From Sphingomonas sp. AR_OL41 (lineage in GTDB: Bacteria; Pseudomonadota; Alphaproteobacteria; Sphingomonadales; Sphingomonadaceae): 64,000 nt of DNA. The notes under the pieces were generated by a model. That model saw only the letters and a program-made list of their open reading frames with translations, was not told the origin of the DNA and did no database searches. The position numbers and the translations under genes were made by a program. The first letter of the stretch is position 1, and each line of letters starts with the position of its first letter. Positions 42,159 to 52,059 of this stretch are shown in pieces. The DNA is taken from contig NZ_JARYTI010000011.1 of NCBI RefSeq assembly GCF_029911635.1, positions 62,001 through 126,000 of the forward strand, given 5' to 3'.

Positions 42159-42518
42159 GTGACCCGCTTCCTGCGCCTCCTCCTGTTGATGTTCGCCATG
42201 GTCGGCCTTGCCGGCCAGTCGACGGCGATGGCGATGGCGCCCGTGATGGCGAGCCCGGCGCCCGTGCAGGCGGCGATGGTGGGGATGGACTGCAAGGACA
42301 TGGTGACGACACCGTCCTCGGACGATGCGCCGTGCAAGAAGCTCACCTGGCGGTGCATCGCCGCAATGGGCTGTCTCACGGCAAGCGCGCTTGAACCCGC
42401 GATCGTCGCGATGGACGTGCGTGCGACCGTTCGCATCGCTCCCGCCGCGCGGGATGTCACCCGTTTTGCCGGCCGCTCCTACGGTCCCGAGCCCGATCCT
42501 CCCAGTCTCCTGATCTGA
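42159..42518 (+). CDS. Secreted small Cys/Met protein at head of cus operon
   Basis: A 119-residue exported protein. The signal peptide (VTRFLRLLLLMFAMVGLAGQ) precedes a Met-rich zone (MAMAPVMA), then VGMDCKDMVTTP, APCKKLTWRCIAAMGCLTAS. Four cysteines are in reach of disulfides or metal. Similar proteins precede Cus/Czc-type pumps in sphingomonads. GTG start 42159 is almost leaderless relative to the candidate promoter. Function unknown. Confidence 0.7.
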   Translation: MTRFLRLLLLMFAMVGLAGQSTAMAMAPVMASPAPVQAAMVGMDCKDMVTTPSSDDAPCKKLTWRCIAAMGCLTASALEPAIVAMDVRATVRIAPAARDVTRFAGRSYGPEPDPPSLLI

Positions 42519-42592
42519 CAGCCGGAATCCGTCGATTCGCCGCTCAACGTGAGCGCGCGGTCGATCACCAAGCTCAGATCAAGGATATCATT

Positions 42593-42838
42593 ATGTCGAA
42601 TCGTCTCGTTGCGGCCGCACTTGGCGTCGCCGCACTTCTCGTTGCCGCGCCTGCTTTTGCATCGACGCCGCAGTCCGCGGCTCCCGCGCAGGGTCATTTC
42701 GAATGGCGCGCCAGCGCGCAGGCAGGGCCCCGCACTCCCCTGACCCCGCCGCATCGTGTCTGGGTCGGCTCCGACCCAGACACGAAAGCCATGGCGTCGT
42801 GCGACTGTGCGATGATGCGGACCTCGCGGAAATCGTGA
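42593..42838 (+). CDS. Small secreted protein, unknown
   Basis: An 81-residue protein with a clear signal peptide (MSNRLVAAALGVAALLVAAP, cleaved after AFA). The mature part is about 57 residues and includes HFEWRASAQAGPRTPLTPPH, RVWVGSDPD and a C-terminal MASCDCAMM. The CDC pair and Met could bind copper. No family recognised. It lies between the operon's first gene and the outer-membrane channel. Confidence 0.65.
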   Translation: MSNRLVAAALGVAALLVAAPAFASTPQSAAPAQGHFEWRASAQAGPRTPLTPPHRVWVGSDPDTKAMASCDCAMMRTSRKS

Positions 42839-42925
42839 TCGCCCGAACGTGATGACGACCGGCCGGCGGGGCGCGTCCCCGCCGGTCAACCGGCCGCTCG
42901 CGCGGCCGCGATCGGGGAACCCCAT

Positions 42926-44161
42926 ATGATAAGATCCATATTCTGCGCCGCGCTGCTGGCGTCCGCCTGCCTTGCGGCACCCGCCCTGGCCGGTCCGCTG
43001 ACGTTCGATGAAGCGCTGGCACGTGCCCGCGCCAGTGCGCCGTCCCTCCAGGCCCGCGAGCGTGGTGCCGATGCCAGCCGGGCGGCGCGCGGCGCCGCCG
43101 GCGCGCTGCCCGATCCGAAACTCTCGCTCGGCGTCGAGAGTTTTCCCGTCTCCGGACCGCTGGCGTTCGCGCCGTCACGCGACAATTTCACCATGGCGCG
43201 TATCGGCGTGTCGCAGGAGGTTCCCAATCTCGCCAAGCGCCATGCGCAACAGGCGCGGGCCGATTCGGACATTACGGCGGCCGATGCCGACATTCGCGCC
43301 GAGTCGCGCACTGTCGAGGTCGAGACCGCCATTGCCTGGATCACGCTCGCTTATGCCGAGCGGCGTCTTGCCGCGCTCGACGCGGCGCGCGCTGGGCTCG
43401 ACCGGCTGGTGGGCACCACACCCGGTGCGGTCGCGTCGGGCGGTGCTCGCCCCGGTCAGGTACTGGCGGGCAGGCAGGCGCTGGCGGCACTCGACGATCG
43501 GCGGGACGAACTCGTGTCCGCGGTTGGTCGCGCGCGTGCCGACCTGGTGCGCTGGACGGGTGACATAGCTCCGACGGTGGCGGGGCCGGTGCCCGATTTC
43601 CCGATCGATGCTGCGCGGCTGCACAGGGCGCTCGATGCCAATCCCTCGCTGGCGGCGATAGCGGCGCGGGTCGGTCAGGCCGAGGCCGATGTGCGGCTCG
43701 CCGAGGCGGAGCGCCGGCCCGATTTCGGGATCGATGTCGGCTACCAGCGCCGCGACCCGCGGTTCGGCGACTATGTCTCGGCCGGCGTGACCATCAGCCT
43801 GCCGTTGTTCAAGCGCCACCGACAGGAGCCCATGATCGCCGCGCGGCAGGCCGAGGCGGCGCGAGCCCGTGCCGAGCGCGAGGATGCGGCTCGGGGGCTG
43901 GCGGCGTCGCTCGATGGCGGTCTCGCCGACCATGCGATGCATCACGCGCAGTGGATGCGGTCGCGCGACACGCTCGAACCGCTGGCACGCCAGCGTGTCG
44001 ATCTCGAAACCGCCAGCTACGGCGCGGGTCGCGCGAGCCTGGTCGATGTCGTCGACGCGCATCTCGCGCTGGTCGACGCGGCCCTCGCGACGCTCGACCG
44101 GGAAGCCCTGGTCGCGATCGACGGCGCGCGTCTCACTCTTACCTATCGGAGCATATCCTGA
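42926..44161 (+). CDS. cusC: Outer-membrane efflux channel (CusC/TolC family)
   Basis: A 411-residue TolC-like channel. The signal peptide ends CLAAPALA (~1-20). Two OEP repeats are seen: LTFDEALARARASAPSLQAR with ARIGVSQEVPNLAKRHAQQA, and later DFGIDVGYQRRDPRFGDYVS, AGVTISLPLF, and ASLVDVVDAHLALVDAALA. It would pair with the adaptor and RND pump that follow. Its stop TGA shares one base with the adaptor ATG. Member of a four-gene C-B-A-F operon. Confidence 0.87.
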   Translation: MIRSIFCAALLASACLAAPALAGPLTFDEALARARASAPSLQARERGADASRAARGAAGALPDPKLSLGVESFPVSGPLAFAPSRDNFTMARIGVSQEVPNLAKRHAQQARADSDITAADADIRAESRTVEVETAIAWITLAYAERRLAALDAARAGLDRLVGTTPGAVASGGARPGQVLAGRQALAALDDRRDELVSAVGRARADLVRWTGDIAPTVAGPVPDFPIDAARLHRALDANPSLAAIAARVGQAEADVRLAEAERRPDFGIDVGYQRRDPRFGDYVSAGVTISLPLFKRHRQEPMIAARQAEAARARAEREDAARGLAASLDGGLADHAMHHAQWMRSRDTLEPLARQRVDLETASYGAGRASLVDVVDAHLALVDAALATLDREALVAIDGARLTLTYRSIS

Positions 44162-45408
44162 TGAGCCCGCGCGATCTCATTCCCCGCAGCATGGTGCCAC
44201 GCGTTGCCCTCGTGGCGATTGTCGCAGGCGGCGCAATCGGTTTCGGCGCCGCGCGGCTGACGGCGCCGTCGGCAACTGCGGTGGCACCAGGCGACGCCAC
44301 GTCCGACGAGCGCAAGATCCTCTATTGGTATGACCCGATGCTCCCGGCCGAGCACCATGACGGTCCCGGCCTGTCGTCGATGGGGATGACGACCATCCCC
44401 AAATATGCCGATACGGGGACCGGTGCCGCTCCGGCCGATACCGGGGTTCGGGTCGATCCGGCGGCGCTCCAGTCGCTCGGCGTCAGGCTCGTGGCGGTCG
44501 AGCGCGGGTCGCTCGCGTCCGACCTGACGGTCACCGGTGCGATCGATTTCAACCAGCGCGACGTGGCGGTCGTGCAGGCGCGGGCCGCCGGGTTCGTCCA
44601 GCGCGTCTATGCGCGCGCGCCGGGCGACGTGATCGGCGCCGGCGCGCCGCTGGCCGATGTCCTTGTTCCCGAATGGGGGGGTGCGCAGGCTGAATTGCGT
44701 GCGGTCACTCGCACCGGCGACGCGGCGCTGATTGCCGCATCGCGCGAGCGACTGCGCCTGCTCGGCGCTCGCGGTGCCGACGGTGGGGGCATGACGACGA
44801 TCCGAAGTCCGATCGGCGGGGTCATCCAGACGCTCGACGTGCGTGCCGGCATGACACTCTCGGCGGGCCAGACGCTGGCACAGGTGTCGGGGCTCGGGAC
44901 GGTGTGGCTCAATGCCGCCGTGCCAGAGGCGCAGGCAGCGCTGGTTCGGGTCGGTCGGCCGGTGCGCGCGGAGCTTACCGCGCTGCCGGGCGAGACCATC
45001 ACTGGCAGGGTGGTCGCGATCCTGCCGACCGCTCAGGCCGAGAGCCGCACGCTTACGGTGCGGATCGAGCTTCCCAATCGTGGCGGCCGGCTGCGGCCGG
45101 GCATTTTCGCGACCGTCCATCTCGGCGGCGAAGGCGGGTCGGGGCTGCTCGTTCCGAGCGAGGCGGTGATCCGGACCGGCAAGCGCGACCTCGTGATGAT
45201 CGCCGGCCCGGGTGGCCGCTACCGGCCGGTCGAGGTCAGGCTTGGCCGGGAAGGAGGGGGGAGGACCGAAATTCTGGCGGGGCTCGCCGAGGGCCAGAAG
45301 GTGGTCGCCTCGGGCCAATTCCTGCTCGATTCCGAGGCGAGCCTCGGCGGCATCGACGCGAAACCTCTTGAGGGCGCTCCGATGATGCCAGCGGGCCAGC
45401 GGCGATGA
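44161..45408 (+). CDS. cusB: Periplasmic adaptor CusB (RND membrane fusion protein)
   Basis: A 415-residue membrane-fusion protein. An N-terminal anchor (~13-33) is followed by the heavy-metal signature [20 protein letters not shown] with [10 protein letters not shown], the CusB Met site. Barrel-sandwich parts are [20 protein letters not shown] and [20 protein letters not shown]; beta-barrel parts are [23 protein letters not shown] 44161 follows the channel stop directly; the open frame before it is a shadow inside cusC. It overlaps cusA by 4 bp. Confidence 0.9.
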   Translation: MSPRDLIPRSMVPRVALVAIVAGGAIGFGAARLTAPSATAVAPGDATSDERKILYWYDPMLPAEHHDGPGLSSMGMTTIPKYADTGTGAAPADTGVRVDPAALQSLGVRLVAVERGSLASDLTVTGAIDFNQRDVAVVQARAAGFVQRVYARAPGDVIGAGAPLADVLVPEWGGAQAELRAVTRTGDAALIAASRERLRLLGARGADGGGMTTIRSPIGGVIQTLDVRAGMTLSAGQTLAQVSGLGTVWLNAAVPEAQAALVRVGRPVRAELTALPGETITGRVVAILPTAQAESRTLTVRIELPNRGGRLRPGIFATVHLGGEGGSGLLVPSEAVIRTGKRDLVMIAGPGGRYRPVEVRLGREGGGRTEILAGLAEGQKVVASGQFLLDSEASLGGIDAKPLEGAPMMPAGQRR

Positions 45409-48400
45409 TCGCCGCCGTCATTCGACTGTCGGTCCGGGCGCGCGTGCTCGTGCTGATCGCGTCGCTGGTGCTGGTCGTCGCCGGCGTGCTCGCGGTGCGA
45501 TCGACGCCGATCGACGCGCTCCCTGATCTGTCCGACGTGCAGGTCATCATCCGGACCAGCTATCCCGGCCAGGCGCCGCAGCTGGTCGAGAATCAGATCA
45601 CCTATCCGCTGGCGACGACCATGCTGTCGGTGCCCGGCGCCCGGGTGGTGCGGGGCTACTCCTTCACCGGCGATAGCTATGTCTATGTGCTGTTCGAGGA
45701 TGGCACCGATCTCTACTGGGCACGCTCTCGCGTCCTCGAATATCTCTCGCAGGTGCAAGGTCGCTTGCCGGCCGGTGCGACCGCGTCGCTAGGGCCCGAT
45801 GCGACCGGGGTCGGCTGGGTCTATGAATATGCGCTGGTCGACAGGACAGGACGGCACGATCTCTCGCAGCTTCGCTCGATCCAGGACTGGTTCCTGCGCT
45901 ACGAGTTGAAAAGCGTGCCGGGCGTCGCCGAGGTTGCGGCGATCGGCGGCATGGTCCGTGAGTACCAGGTGGTCCTCGATCCGGCGAAGCTGGTCTCCTA
46001 CGGTATCCCGCAATCCGTCGTCGTGGATGCGCTCAAACGCGCTAATCAGGAAGCCGGCGGCTCGGTCGTCGAGATGGGTGAGGCTGAATATACCGTCCGC
46101 GCCAGCGGCTATCTCAAGACGCTCGACGATTTCCGGAGCGTGCCGTTGAAGACCGCCGCCGGCGGCGTGCCGGTTACGCTCGGCGATGTCGCGACGATTC
46201 AGGTCGGCCCCGAGATGAGGCGCGGCGTTGCCGAGCTGAACGGTCAGGGCGAGGTCGCGGGCGGGGTCATCATCCTGAGGTCGGGCAAGAACGCGCGCGA
46301 GACGATCGGCGCGGTCAAGGCGAAGCTCGCGGAACTGCAGCATAGTCTGCCGCCCGGCGTCGAAGTCGTGACGACCTATGATCGCTCGGCGCTGATCGAC
46401 GCGGCGGTCGAGAATCTCCAGGGCAAATTGCTCGAAGAGTTCCTCGTGGTCGCGATCGTCTGCGCCTTGTTTCTCTGGCACGCGCGCTCGGCGCTGGTCG
46501 CGATCCTGACGCTCCCGATCGGCGTCCTGATCGCGTTCCTCGTGATGCGGTTCCAGGGCGTGAACGCCAACATCATGTCGCTGGGCGGGATCGCGATCGC
46601 GATCGGCGCGATGGTCGATGCGGCGGTGGTGATGATCGAGAATGCGCACAAGCATCTCGAACGCTGGACGCATGATCATCCTGGCGAAACGCTTGTCGGG
46701 GAGGAGCGGTGGCGCGTGATCACGACAGCGGCGAGCGAGGTTGGGCCGGCGCTTTTCCTCAGCCTGCTGATCATCACCTTCTCGTTCATTCCGGTGTTCA
46801 GCCTGCAAGGACAGGAGGGCCGGCTGTTCGCGCCGCTCGCCTTCACCAAGACCTATGCGATGGCGGGCGCGGCACTTCTTTCGGTGACGCTTGTGCCCGT
46901 GCTCATGGGCTGGCTGATCCGGGGGCGTATCCCGGCCGAGAGCGCCAATCCGATCAATCGCTGGCTGACCGCGCTCTACCGGCCCGCACTCGACTGGGTG
47001 ATGGTGAGGCCCAAGGCGACGCTCGTCATCGCGGCGCTGATCTTTGCAACCACCGCCTGGCCGCTTAGCCAGCTCGGCGGCGAGTTCATGCCGGCGATGG
47101 ACGAGGGCGACCTACTCTACATGCCGTCCGCCTTGCCGGGAATTTCCACCGCGCAGGCGTCACGGCTGCTCCAGCAAACCGACCGGCTGATCAAGACGGT
47201 GCCCGAGGTGGAGACGGTGTTCGGCAAGGCTGGCCGCGCGGAGACGGCGACCGATCCCGCACCGCTCGAGATGTTCGAGACGACGATCCGGTTCAAACCG
47301 CGCGATCAATGGCGCGCGGGCATGACGCCAGCGAAGCTGGTCGAGGAGCTCGACCGGGCGGTGAAGCTGCCCGGCATCACCAATGTCTGGGTGCCGCCGA
47401 TCCGCAACCGGATCGACATGCTGGCGACCGGCATCAAGAGCCCGATCGGGGTCAAGGTATCAGGCTCGGATCTCGCCGAGCTCGACCGGGTCGCGCGCGA
47501 CGTCGAGCGGGTGGCGAAGACAGTCCCTGGCGTCAGTTCGGCTTTTGCCGAACGACTGACCGGCGGGCGTTATATCGATGTAAAGATCGATCGCGCCGCT
47601 GCCGGCAGGTACGGGCTCAACATTGCCGACGTGCAGAGCGTGGTGTCGGGCGCGATCGGCGGCGAGACGGTCGGCCAGACGGTCGAAGGGCTCGCGCGCT
47701 ACCCGATCAGCGTGCGCTATCCGCGCGAACTGCGCGACAGCGTCGACGCGTTGCGCAACTTGCCCGTGCTCACCCCGTCGCTCCAGCAGATCACGCTCGG
47801 TACCGTCGCCGATATCCGCGTGACCGAGGGTCCGCCGATGCTTCGCAGCGAAAATGGCAGGCCGACCACCTGGGTCTATGTCGATACCCGCGGGCGGGCG
47901 CTGTCCTCGGTGGTCGGCGACATCCAGAAGGCGGTCGCGCAGGACGTGAAGCTCTCGCCGGGGGTGAGCATCGCCTATACCGGCCAGTTCGAATATCTGG
48001 AGCGCGCGGCCGAGCGGTTGAAGCTGGTCATTCCGGCGACTTTGCTGATCATCTTCCTGCTGCTCTACGCGACCTTCCGGCGGTTCGACGAGGCGGCGCT
48101 GATCATGGGCACGTTGCCGTTCGCGCTCACTGGCGGTGTCTGGACGCTGTATCTGCTGGGCTACAATCAGTCGGTCGCGACAGGGGTCGGGTTCATCGCG
48201 CTAGCGGGGGTCTCTGCCGAGTTCGGGGTCGTGATGCTGATCTACCTGAAACAGGCGCTCGCCGCGCGTGGGGCGGAGCCCTCCGCCGCGCAAACGGAGG
48301 AAGCGATCCGCGAGGGCGCGCTGCTGCGCGTGCGGCCGAAGGCGATGACGGTGGCGGTGATCCTGGCCGGCCTGTTTCCGATCCTGGTCGGTCACGGGGT

Positions 48401-48560
48401 CGGTGCCGAGGTGATGAGCCGGATCGCCGCGCCGATGATCGGCGGCATGCTGACCGCGCCGCTGCTCTCGATGCTCGTCGTTCCTGCCGCCTACCTGTTG
48501 CTGCGGCGGCGCGCTGCTGGACCCCCGATTCCTGTTCAACCTGAAGGAGAAGTTCAATGA
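45405..48560 (+). CDS. cusA: Cu(I)/Ag(I) RND efflux pump CusA
   Basis: A 1051-residue heavy-metal RND transporter. Twelve membrane helices with the family N-terminus [20 protein letters not shown] and the signature [15 protein letters not shown]. The proton-relay residues of CusA are present as [17 protein letters not shown] (Asp), [15 protein letters not shown] (Glu) and [16 protein letters not shown] (Lys). Two periplasmic docking domains include the Met-bearing [20 protein letters not shown] and [20 protein letters not shown], the usual CusA segment. Substrate Cu/Ag is predicted from this HME4-type pattern and the adjacent CusF. Confidence 0.93.
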   Translation: MIAAVIRLSVRARVLVLIASLVLVVAGVLAVRSTPIDALPDLSDVQVIIRTSYPGQAPQLVENQITYPLATTMLSVPGARVVRGYSFTGDSYVYVLFEDGTDLYWARSRVLEYLSQVQGRLPAGATASLGPDATGVGWVYEYALVDRTGRHDLSQLRSIQDWFLRYELKSVPGVAEVAAIGGMVREYQVVLDPAKLVSYGIPQSVVVDALKRANQEAGGSVVEMGEAEYTVRASGYLKTLDDFRSVPLKTAAGGVPVTLGDVATIQVGPEMRRGVAELNGQGEVAGGVIILRSGKNARETIGAVKAKLAELQHSLPPGVEVVTTYDRSALIDAAVENLQGKLLEEFLVVAIVCALFLWHARSALVAILTLPIGVLIAFLVMRFQGVNANIMSLGGIAIAIGAMVDAAVVMIENAHKHLERWTHDHPGETLVGEERWRVITTAASEVGPALFLSLLIITFSFIPVFSLQGQEGRLFAPLAFTKTYAMAGAALLSVTLVPVLMGWLIRGRIPAESANPINRWLTALYRPALDWVMVRPKATLVIAALIFATTAWPLSQLGGEFMPAMDEGDLLYMPSALPGISTAQASRLLQQTDRLIKTVPEVETVFGKAGRAETATDPAPLEMFETTIRFKPRDQWRAGMTPAKLVEELDRAVKLPGITNVWVPPIRNRIDMLATGIKSPIGVKVSGSDLAELDRVARDVERVAKTVPGVSSAFAERLTGGRYIDVKIDRAAAGRYGLNIADVQSVVSGAIGGETVGQTVEGLARYPISVRYPRELRDSVDALRNLPVLTPSLQQITLGTVADIRVTEGPPMLRSENGRPTTWVYVDTRGRALSSVVGDIQKAVAQDVKLSPGVSIAYTGQFEYLERAAERLKLVIPATLLIIFLLLYATFRRFDEAALIMGTLPFALTGGVWTLYLLGYNQSVATGVGFIALAGVSAEFGVVMLIYLKQALAARGAEPSAAQTEEAIREGALLRVRPKAMTVAVILAGLFPILVGHGVGAEVMSRIAAPMIGGMLTAPLLSMLVVPAAYLLLRRRAAGPPIPVQPEGEVQ

Positions 48561-48925
48561 AACTACCTATCGTCACGACGGCCCTTGCCGGCACCCTCAT
48601 GCTCGCCGGCTGCGGGTCGAAGCCCGACACCACCGCGCCTACCGCGGCTGCAACCACTCAGCCGATGGGGATGCCGGCGGGCGGCGCGGCCGATCAGACC
48701 GGCAAGATCGTGCACGGCGTCGGGGTCGTCACCGCAATAGACACCTCGGGCGGGAAGATTACGCTCAAGCACCATGCGATTCCCGAAGCCGGCTGGCCCG
48801 CGATGACCATGGCGTTCACAGCGGCCCCGCCCATCGTCGCAAAGTCCATGGTTGGCGAGTCGGTCGCGTTCGACCTCAAGCTCGGCGCCGCTGGCGGTGA
48901 GGTTATCGGCATTCGGCCGCAATAG
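48557..48925 (+). CDS. cusF: CusF-like periplasmic copper chaperone lipoprotein
   Basis: A 122-residue lipoprotein (lipobox TLMLAGCGS, Cys19) with a CusF domain. The Cu ligands His, Trp, Met and Met are visible in [20 protein letters not shown]. CusF proteins hand Cu(I)/Ag(I) to the CusB/CusA pump. A free form is usual in E. coli; here it appears membrane-anchored. It overlaps cusA by ATGA. Confidence 0.9.
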   Translation: MKLPIVTTALAGTLMLAGCGSKPDTTAPTAAATTQPMGMPAGGAADQTGKIVHGVGVVTAIDTSGGKITLKHHAIPEAGWPAMTMAFTAAPPIVAKSMVGESVAFDLKLGAAGGEVIGIRPQ

Positions 48926-49076
48926 CGGCGCGCGCATCGACCTGGCGAAAAGGGCAGGTGTACTTGCACGCCGGCTCAACCCATCAGGGCTCCGCGACCG
49001 AGCCTTTGGGGGTTGGGCCGGGTGTGTGATCGACAAGACCAGCGACGGAATGCCGTCGCCTATCGAGACGCTGTTG

Positions 49077-49724
49077 CTATGGGGTTGGCGTATTCTCTTC
49101 AGAGCGGTCTGTTGCCAGGGCGCGTCGGAAGACACACCAGTTGAACGACTGTTTCCCGCCCCCTGGTGTCGTGTGCTCTTCGCGCCATGTCTCAAGCAGC
49201 TGGTACCCGGAGCCCATCTCGGCCAGAAGTCCCGGCGCATCATATCTCTGGACGGACAGGCCACTGCACCGCTCGGGACCGTCGAGCGCAAAGGTGGCGA
49301 CGAAGACCAGGCCGTTCGGGGCAACGCCTGCAGCCATCGCGCGGCGATAACCTTCGCGCTGTTCGGTGTTCGTGAGGAAGTGGAACACGGCCCGATCATG
49401 CCAGACATCGTAGCTGCGATCCGGGATCCACCCGGTAATGTCGGCCACTTCCCAGCGCACCCTGTCGGCCGACGGTCCGAGCCGGGCTTTTGCGACATCG
49501 AGCGCCGGTGCCGCGATGTCGAGCACCGACAGGTCGGACCATCCCCGGTCCAACAGGTGGTCGACCAGGCTCGACGCGCCGCCGCCGATATCGATCAGCG
49601 ACGCGGTGGCCGGCACGTGGAACCGATCCAGCGCCTGTAGCGATGGTTCCGGGGAGGGCTGGTACCAGCTGACGCTGTCCGGCGCCTTGGTGCGGTAGAC
49701 CTCGTCCCAGTGCTGGTCGGTCAT
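49077..49724 (-). CDS. Class I SAM-dependent methyltransferase
   Basis: A 215-residue methyltransferase. The N-terminus WDEVYRTKAPDSVSWYQPSP is common in a bacterial family of unknown substrate. Motif I is SLIDIGGGASSLVDHLL; acidic strand 2 is LSVLDIAAPAL; motif IV is YDVWHDRAVFHFL. ATG 49724 has AGGAG at seven bases; ATG 49730 is too close to the ribosome site. It faces the cus operon 3' end and is not obviously part of it. Confidence 0.83.
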   Translation of the reverse strand: MTDQHWDEVYRTKAPDSVSWYQPSPEPSLQALDRFHVPATASLIDIGGGASSLVDHLLDRGWSDLSVLDIAAPALDVAKARLGPSADRVRWEVADITGWIPDRSYDVWHDRAVFHFLTNTEQREGYRRAMAAGVAPNGLVFVATFALDGPERCSGLSVQRYDAPGLLAEMGSGYQLLETWREEHTTPGGGKQSFNWCVFRRALATDRSEENTPTP

Positions 49725-49802
49725 TGGCATGCTCCTTCCGATGCGCCGAGATAGGCGCCCTGCCATCGCTTTGCACCCGCTGTCCGCATCGTCTCCCGCC
49801 AG

Positions 49803-49919
49803 CTATCTCGCCTTCGCCGAGCCCCAATAATTGTAGCCCGACCATCGCGGCGCTCCGGCCAGATACGCGGTCTCGATCGTCTCGATCTCGAATCCTCCGG
49901 CCGCGACGATGGCGATATT
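49803..49919 (-). pseudogene. C-terminal fragment of a UbiE-like methyltransferase
   Basis: A minus-strand frame reads IVAAGGFEIETIETAYLAGA, then PRWSGYNYWGSAKAR and a stop. Methyltransferases of the class-I 11/25 type end with a very similar AGF-x-IE-x2-ETxYxPG...Y-x-YxG-x-A pattern. The sequence upstream on this strand loses coding sense, so about 38 codons survive. It is read as a gene remnant in the region before the riboswitch. Confidence 0.45.
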
Positions 49920-50031
49920 CACCCTCGCCGATGAACGGTGGCCGGGCGGCCGACGGACGCGGCGGCTTCCCGTCGGGCCGGCGCTGCCCGGTTGACCCGA
50001 ACCCCACGCGTCCCTATCTCGCATATCTGAT

Positions 50032-50145
50032 TGGGGAGTAGCTACCCGCTTGAAGCGGGGCCTTCGTCAACATGCTCGGTGCGACCGCATGGTCGTCCGT
50101 GGCGTAGGCAGCGGCGCCGCCAGGCCCGTCCGGCAAGACCAACGA
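50032..50145 (+). ncRNA. yybP-ykoY manganese riboswitch
   Basis: The leader of mntP contains the two conserved parts of the yybP-ykoY motif: TTGGGGAGTAGCTACCCGC at its start and CGGCAAGACCAACG at its end. The GTCAACATGC segment at the middle is also typical. Paired regions can form from CCCGCTTGAAGCGGG and the GC arms further on. Mn(II) binding would turn on the exporter. Boundaries are approximate; the start codon is ~60 bases downstream. Confidence 0.85.
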
Positions 50146-50206
50146 TGCCGCGTCTCCCATGGCCGGAGCGAAGGGCGTCGTTTGTCCTGGCCCCGGAGCA
50201 TTTATC

Positions 50207-50779
50207 ATGGTCGGTATCATCACGCTGGGCGGCATGGGCCTGAGCCTCTCCGTCGACGCCTTCGCGGCCGCGGTCGGCAAAGGATCGCAGGGCGGTTCGC
50301 CGCGGTTTCGCGATGCGCTCCGCGTCGGCGCTATCTTCGGCTTTTTCGAGGCAATCACACCAGCGATAGGCTGGGCGGTTGGGTTCGCGCTCAGCGCCTG
50401 GATTGCGGCCGTCGACCACTGGGTCGCGTTCGTCCTGCTCGGCATCGTCGGCGGTCATATGTTGTGGCAGGCTTGGCGCGCCAAGCCGGAACTGGATGAC
50501 GCCGCCCCCGCGACCCGGCCGGGTTTGGGCCGCCTCGCCGTCACGGCGCTCGCTACCAGCATCGACGCGACGGCGGTCGGCGTCACGCTCGCCTTCCTTC
50601 ACGTCAACATCCTTGTCGCCTGCCTCGTGATCGGCGGAATCACGACTGTCGTTGCCACGATCGGTGTGACTGTCGGCAGGCACGCCGGTTCCTATCTCGG
50701 ACGCTATGCCGAGGTTCTGGGTGGCCTGACATTGATAACTATCGGGAGCATCATTCTGTTCGAACATCTGAGCGCTTGA
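50207..50779 (+). CDS. mntP: Manganese efflux pump MntP
   Basis: A 190-residue, six-helix MntP exporter. The two repeats carry the key acidic motifs GLSLSVDAFAAAVGKG and ALATSIDATAVGVTLAF. The gene follows a manganese riboswitch. ATG 50207 has GGAG nine bases upstream; the in-frame ATG 50159 lies within the leader. The C-terminus ends GSIILFEHLSA. Confidence 0.92.
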   Translation: MVGIITLGGMGLSLSVDAFAAAVGKGSQGGSPRFRDALRVGAIFGFFEAITPAIGWAVGFALSAWIAAVDHWVAFVLLGIVGGHMLWQAWRAKPELDDAAPATRPGLGRLAVTALATSIDATAVGVTLAFLHVNILVACLVIGGITTVVATIGVTVGRHAGSYLGRYAEVLGGLTLITIGSIILFEHLSA

Positions 50780-50833
50780 CCGAGCAGGGAGTCGCCGGTT
50801 GCGCCGCCGTACCCGCGACGCCGAAGCGCGCGA

Positions 50834-51238
50834 TCAATTGGAGCGGGTGCCGAGTGCCTCGACGATCCGGCAGTCGTCGATCGTGCCGCCGTGGCAGCTT
50901 GCGACCAGACCGGCCAGTTCGCGCCGAAGCACCTTCAGATCGGCGATCTTGCGATCAATTTCGGCCAGATGGTCCTTGGTGACCGCGTCCACCGAGGCGC
51001 AGTCCCCGCTGCGGTTCGAGGCAATGTCGAGCAGCGCCCTGACCCGTTCGAGCGTGAAGCCGAGTTCGCGCGCACGACGGATGAACTTCAGCCGGGCGAG
51101 ATCGTCCGAACCATAGACGCGGTAGTTGCCGCTGCTGCGTGCGGGAGCCGCCATCAGGCCGTCCTGTTCATACCAGCGAACGGTCTCCGGGGTGGTGCCG
51201 GCGGCGCGGGCCAGTCGTCCGATCGTCAGTGCTTCCAT
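50834..51238 (-). CDS. MerR-family regulator (ZntR/PbrR-like)
   Basis: A 134-residue MerR-type metal sensor. The winged helix is MEALTIGRLARAAGTTPETV, RWYEQDGLM, NYRVYGSDDLARLKFIRRAR. The C-terminal metal loop has VASCHGGTIDDCRIVEALG, a Cys-x7-Cys similar to ZntR/PbrR/CadR. ATG 51238 is well supported and the open frame upstream covers the divergent promoter. The operator at 51244-51274 lies in the 67-bp gap to the CDF gene; the related one before the FTR1 gene (52831) suggests a second target. Confidence 0.88.
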   Translation of the reverse strand: MEALTIGRLARAAGTTPETVRWYEQDGLMAAPARSSGNYRVYGSDDLARLKFIRRARELGFTLERVRALLDIASNRSGDCASVDAVTKDHLAEIDRKIADLKVLRRELAGLVASCHGGTIDDCRIVEALGTRSN

Positions 51239-51243
51239 CGCCC

Positions 51244-51274
51244 TTGACCCTGTAGTGGCTTTAGGGTCCATATG
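51244..51274 (+). promoter_or_regulatory. MerR-type operator/promoter of the CDF gene
   Basis: TTGACC (51244-51249) and CATATG (51269-51274) are spaced by 19 bp, with a dyad GACCCT...AGGGTC (51246-51268) in between. This is the elongated spacer and symmetry of a MerR/ZntR/PbrR-activated promoter, directed toward the CDF transporter. Confidence 0.75.
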
Positions 51275-51305
51275 GGGGGCGAGCGCCATAAGTCGAGGTG
51301 ATTTC

Positions 51306-51971
51306 GTGGTCTGCAGCAGCTGTGCCTCCGGCACTATCGATTCCCTGGCCGACAAAAGGTGGCGGCGCGTCCTGTGGATTGCGCTTGCGATCAACCTGGC
51401 GATGTTCGCTGGCGAGATCGTCGCCGGGGTCGCTTCGGGCTCACGGTCCCTTCAGGCGGACGCGCTCGATTTTCTGGGCGACGCAGCGAATTACGCGATC
51501 AGCCTCGGCGTCGCGGGCATGGCGCTTCAGTGGCGGTCTCGCGCGGCGGTGCTGAAGGGCGGGACGATCCTTCTCTTCGGCATCTATGTGCTGATCACGA
51601 CCTTGATCGCCGCACTCGGCGATGGCGTGCCCCGTGCGGAAACCATGGGGGCGGTCGGCCTCCTCGCCCTCCTCGCGAATGGCGGCGTCGCCTTGATGCT
51701 CTACCGCTACCGCAGCGGCGACGCGAACATGCGATCGGTGTGGATCTGCTCGCGCAATGACGCGATCGGCAATCTCGCGGTCCTTGCCGCCGCCGCCGGA
51801 GTGGTCGGGACCGGCACCCAGTGGCCCGATCTCATCGTGGCGGGTATCATGGCTTCGCTTGGCATCGTTGGTGGCAGTCAGATTCTTCGCCGCGCGCTGG
51901 GGGAATTGGGGCAGCGAAATGCTGTCAGGCCAGAAGTATCGCTTCCGGAAGTCACGAGCCTTATAAACTGA
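51306..51971 (+). CDS. Cation diffusion facilitator transporter
   Basis: A 221-residue CDF-like cation exporter. The N-terminus has VVCSSCASGTIDS, possibly metal-binding, then RWRRVLWIALAINLAMFAGE, LQADALDFLGDAANYAISLG (the Asp-x3-Asp site of helix II) and later SRNDAIGNLAVLAAA (Asn-Asp site of helix V). It lacks the long C-terminal cytoplasmic domain, ending soon after the last helix. GTG 51306 has GAGGTG upstream and is the first supported start after the operator. Probable substrates Zn, Cd, Co or Pb. Confidence 0.85.
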   Translation: MVCSSCASGTIDSLADKRWRRVLWIALAINLAMFAGEIVAGVASGSRSLQADALDFLGDAANYAISLGVAGMALQWRSRAAVLKGGTILLFGIYVLITTLIAALGDGVPRAETMGAVGLLALLANGGVALMLYRYRSGDANMRSVWICSRNDAIGNLAVLAAAAGVVGTGTQWPDLIVAGIMASLGIVGGSQILRRALGELGQRNAVRPEVSLPEVTSLIN

Positions 51972-52059
51972 GGCGGCGGTTTTGCCGGACATCGCTCCGT
52001 GGCGCTGGAGATGATGGGTAGAGTATTCCTTCGATCAGCAACGCGATCGGCAGCACATC

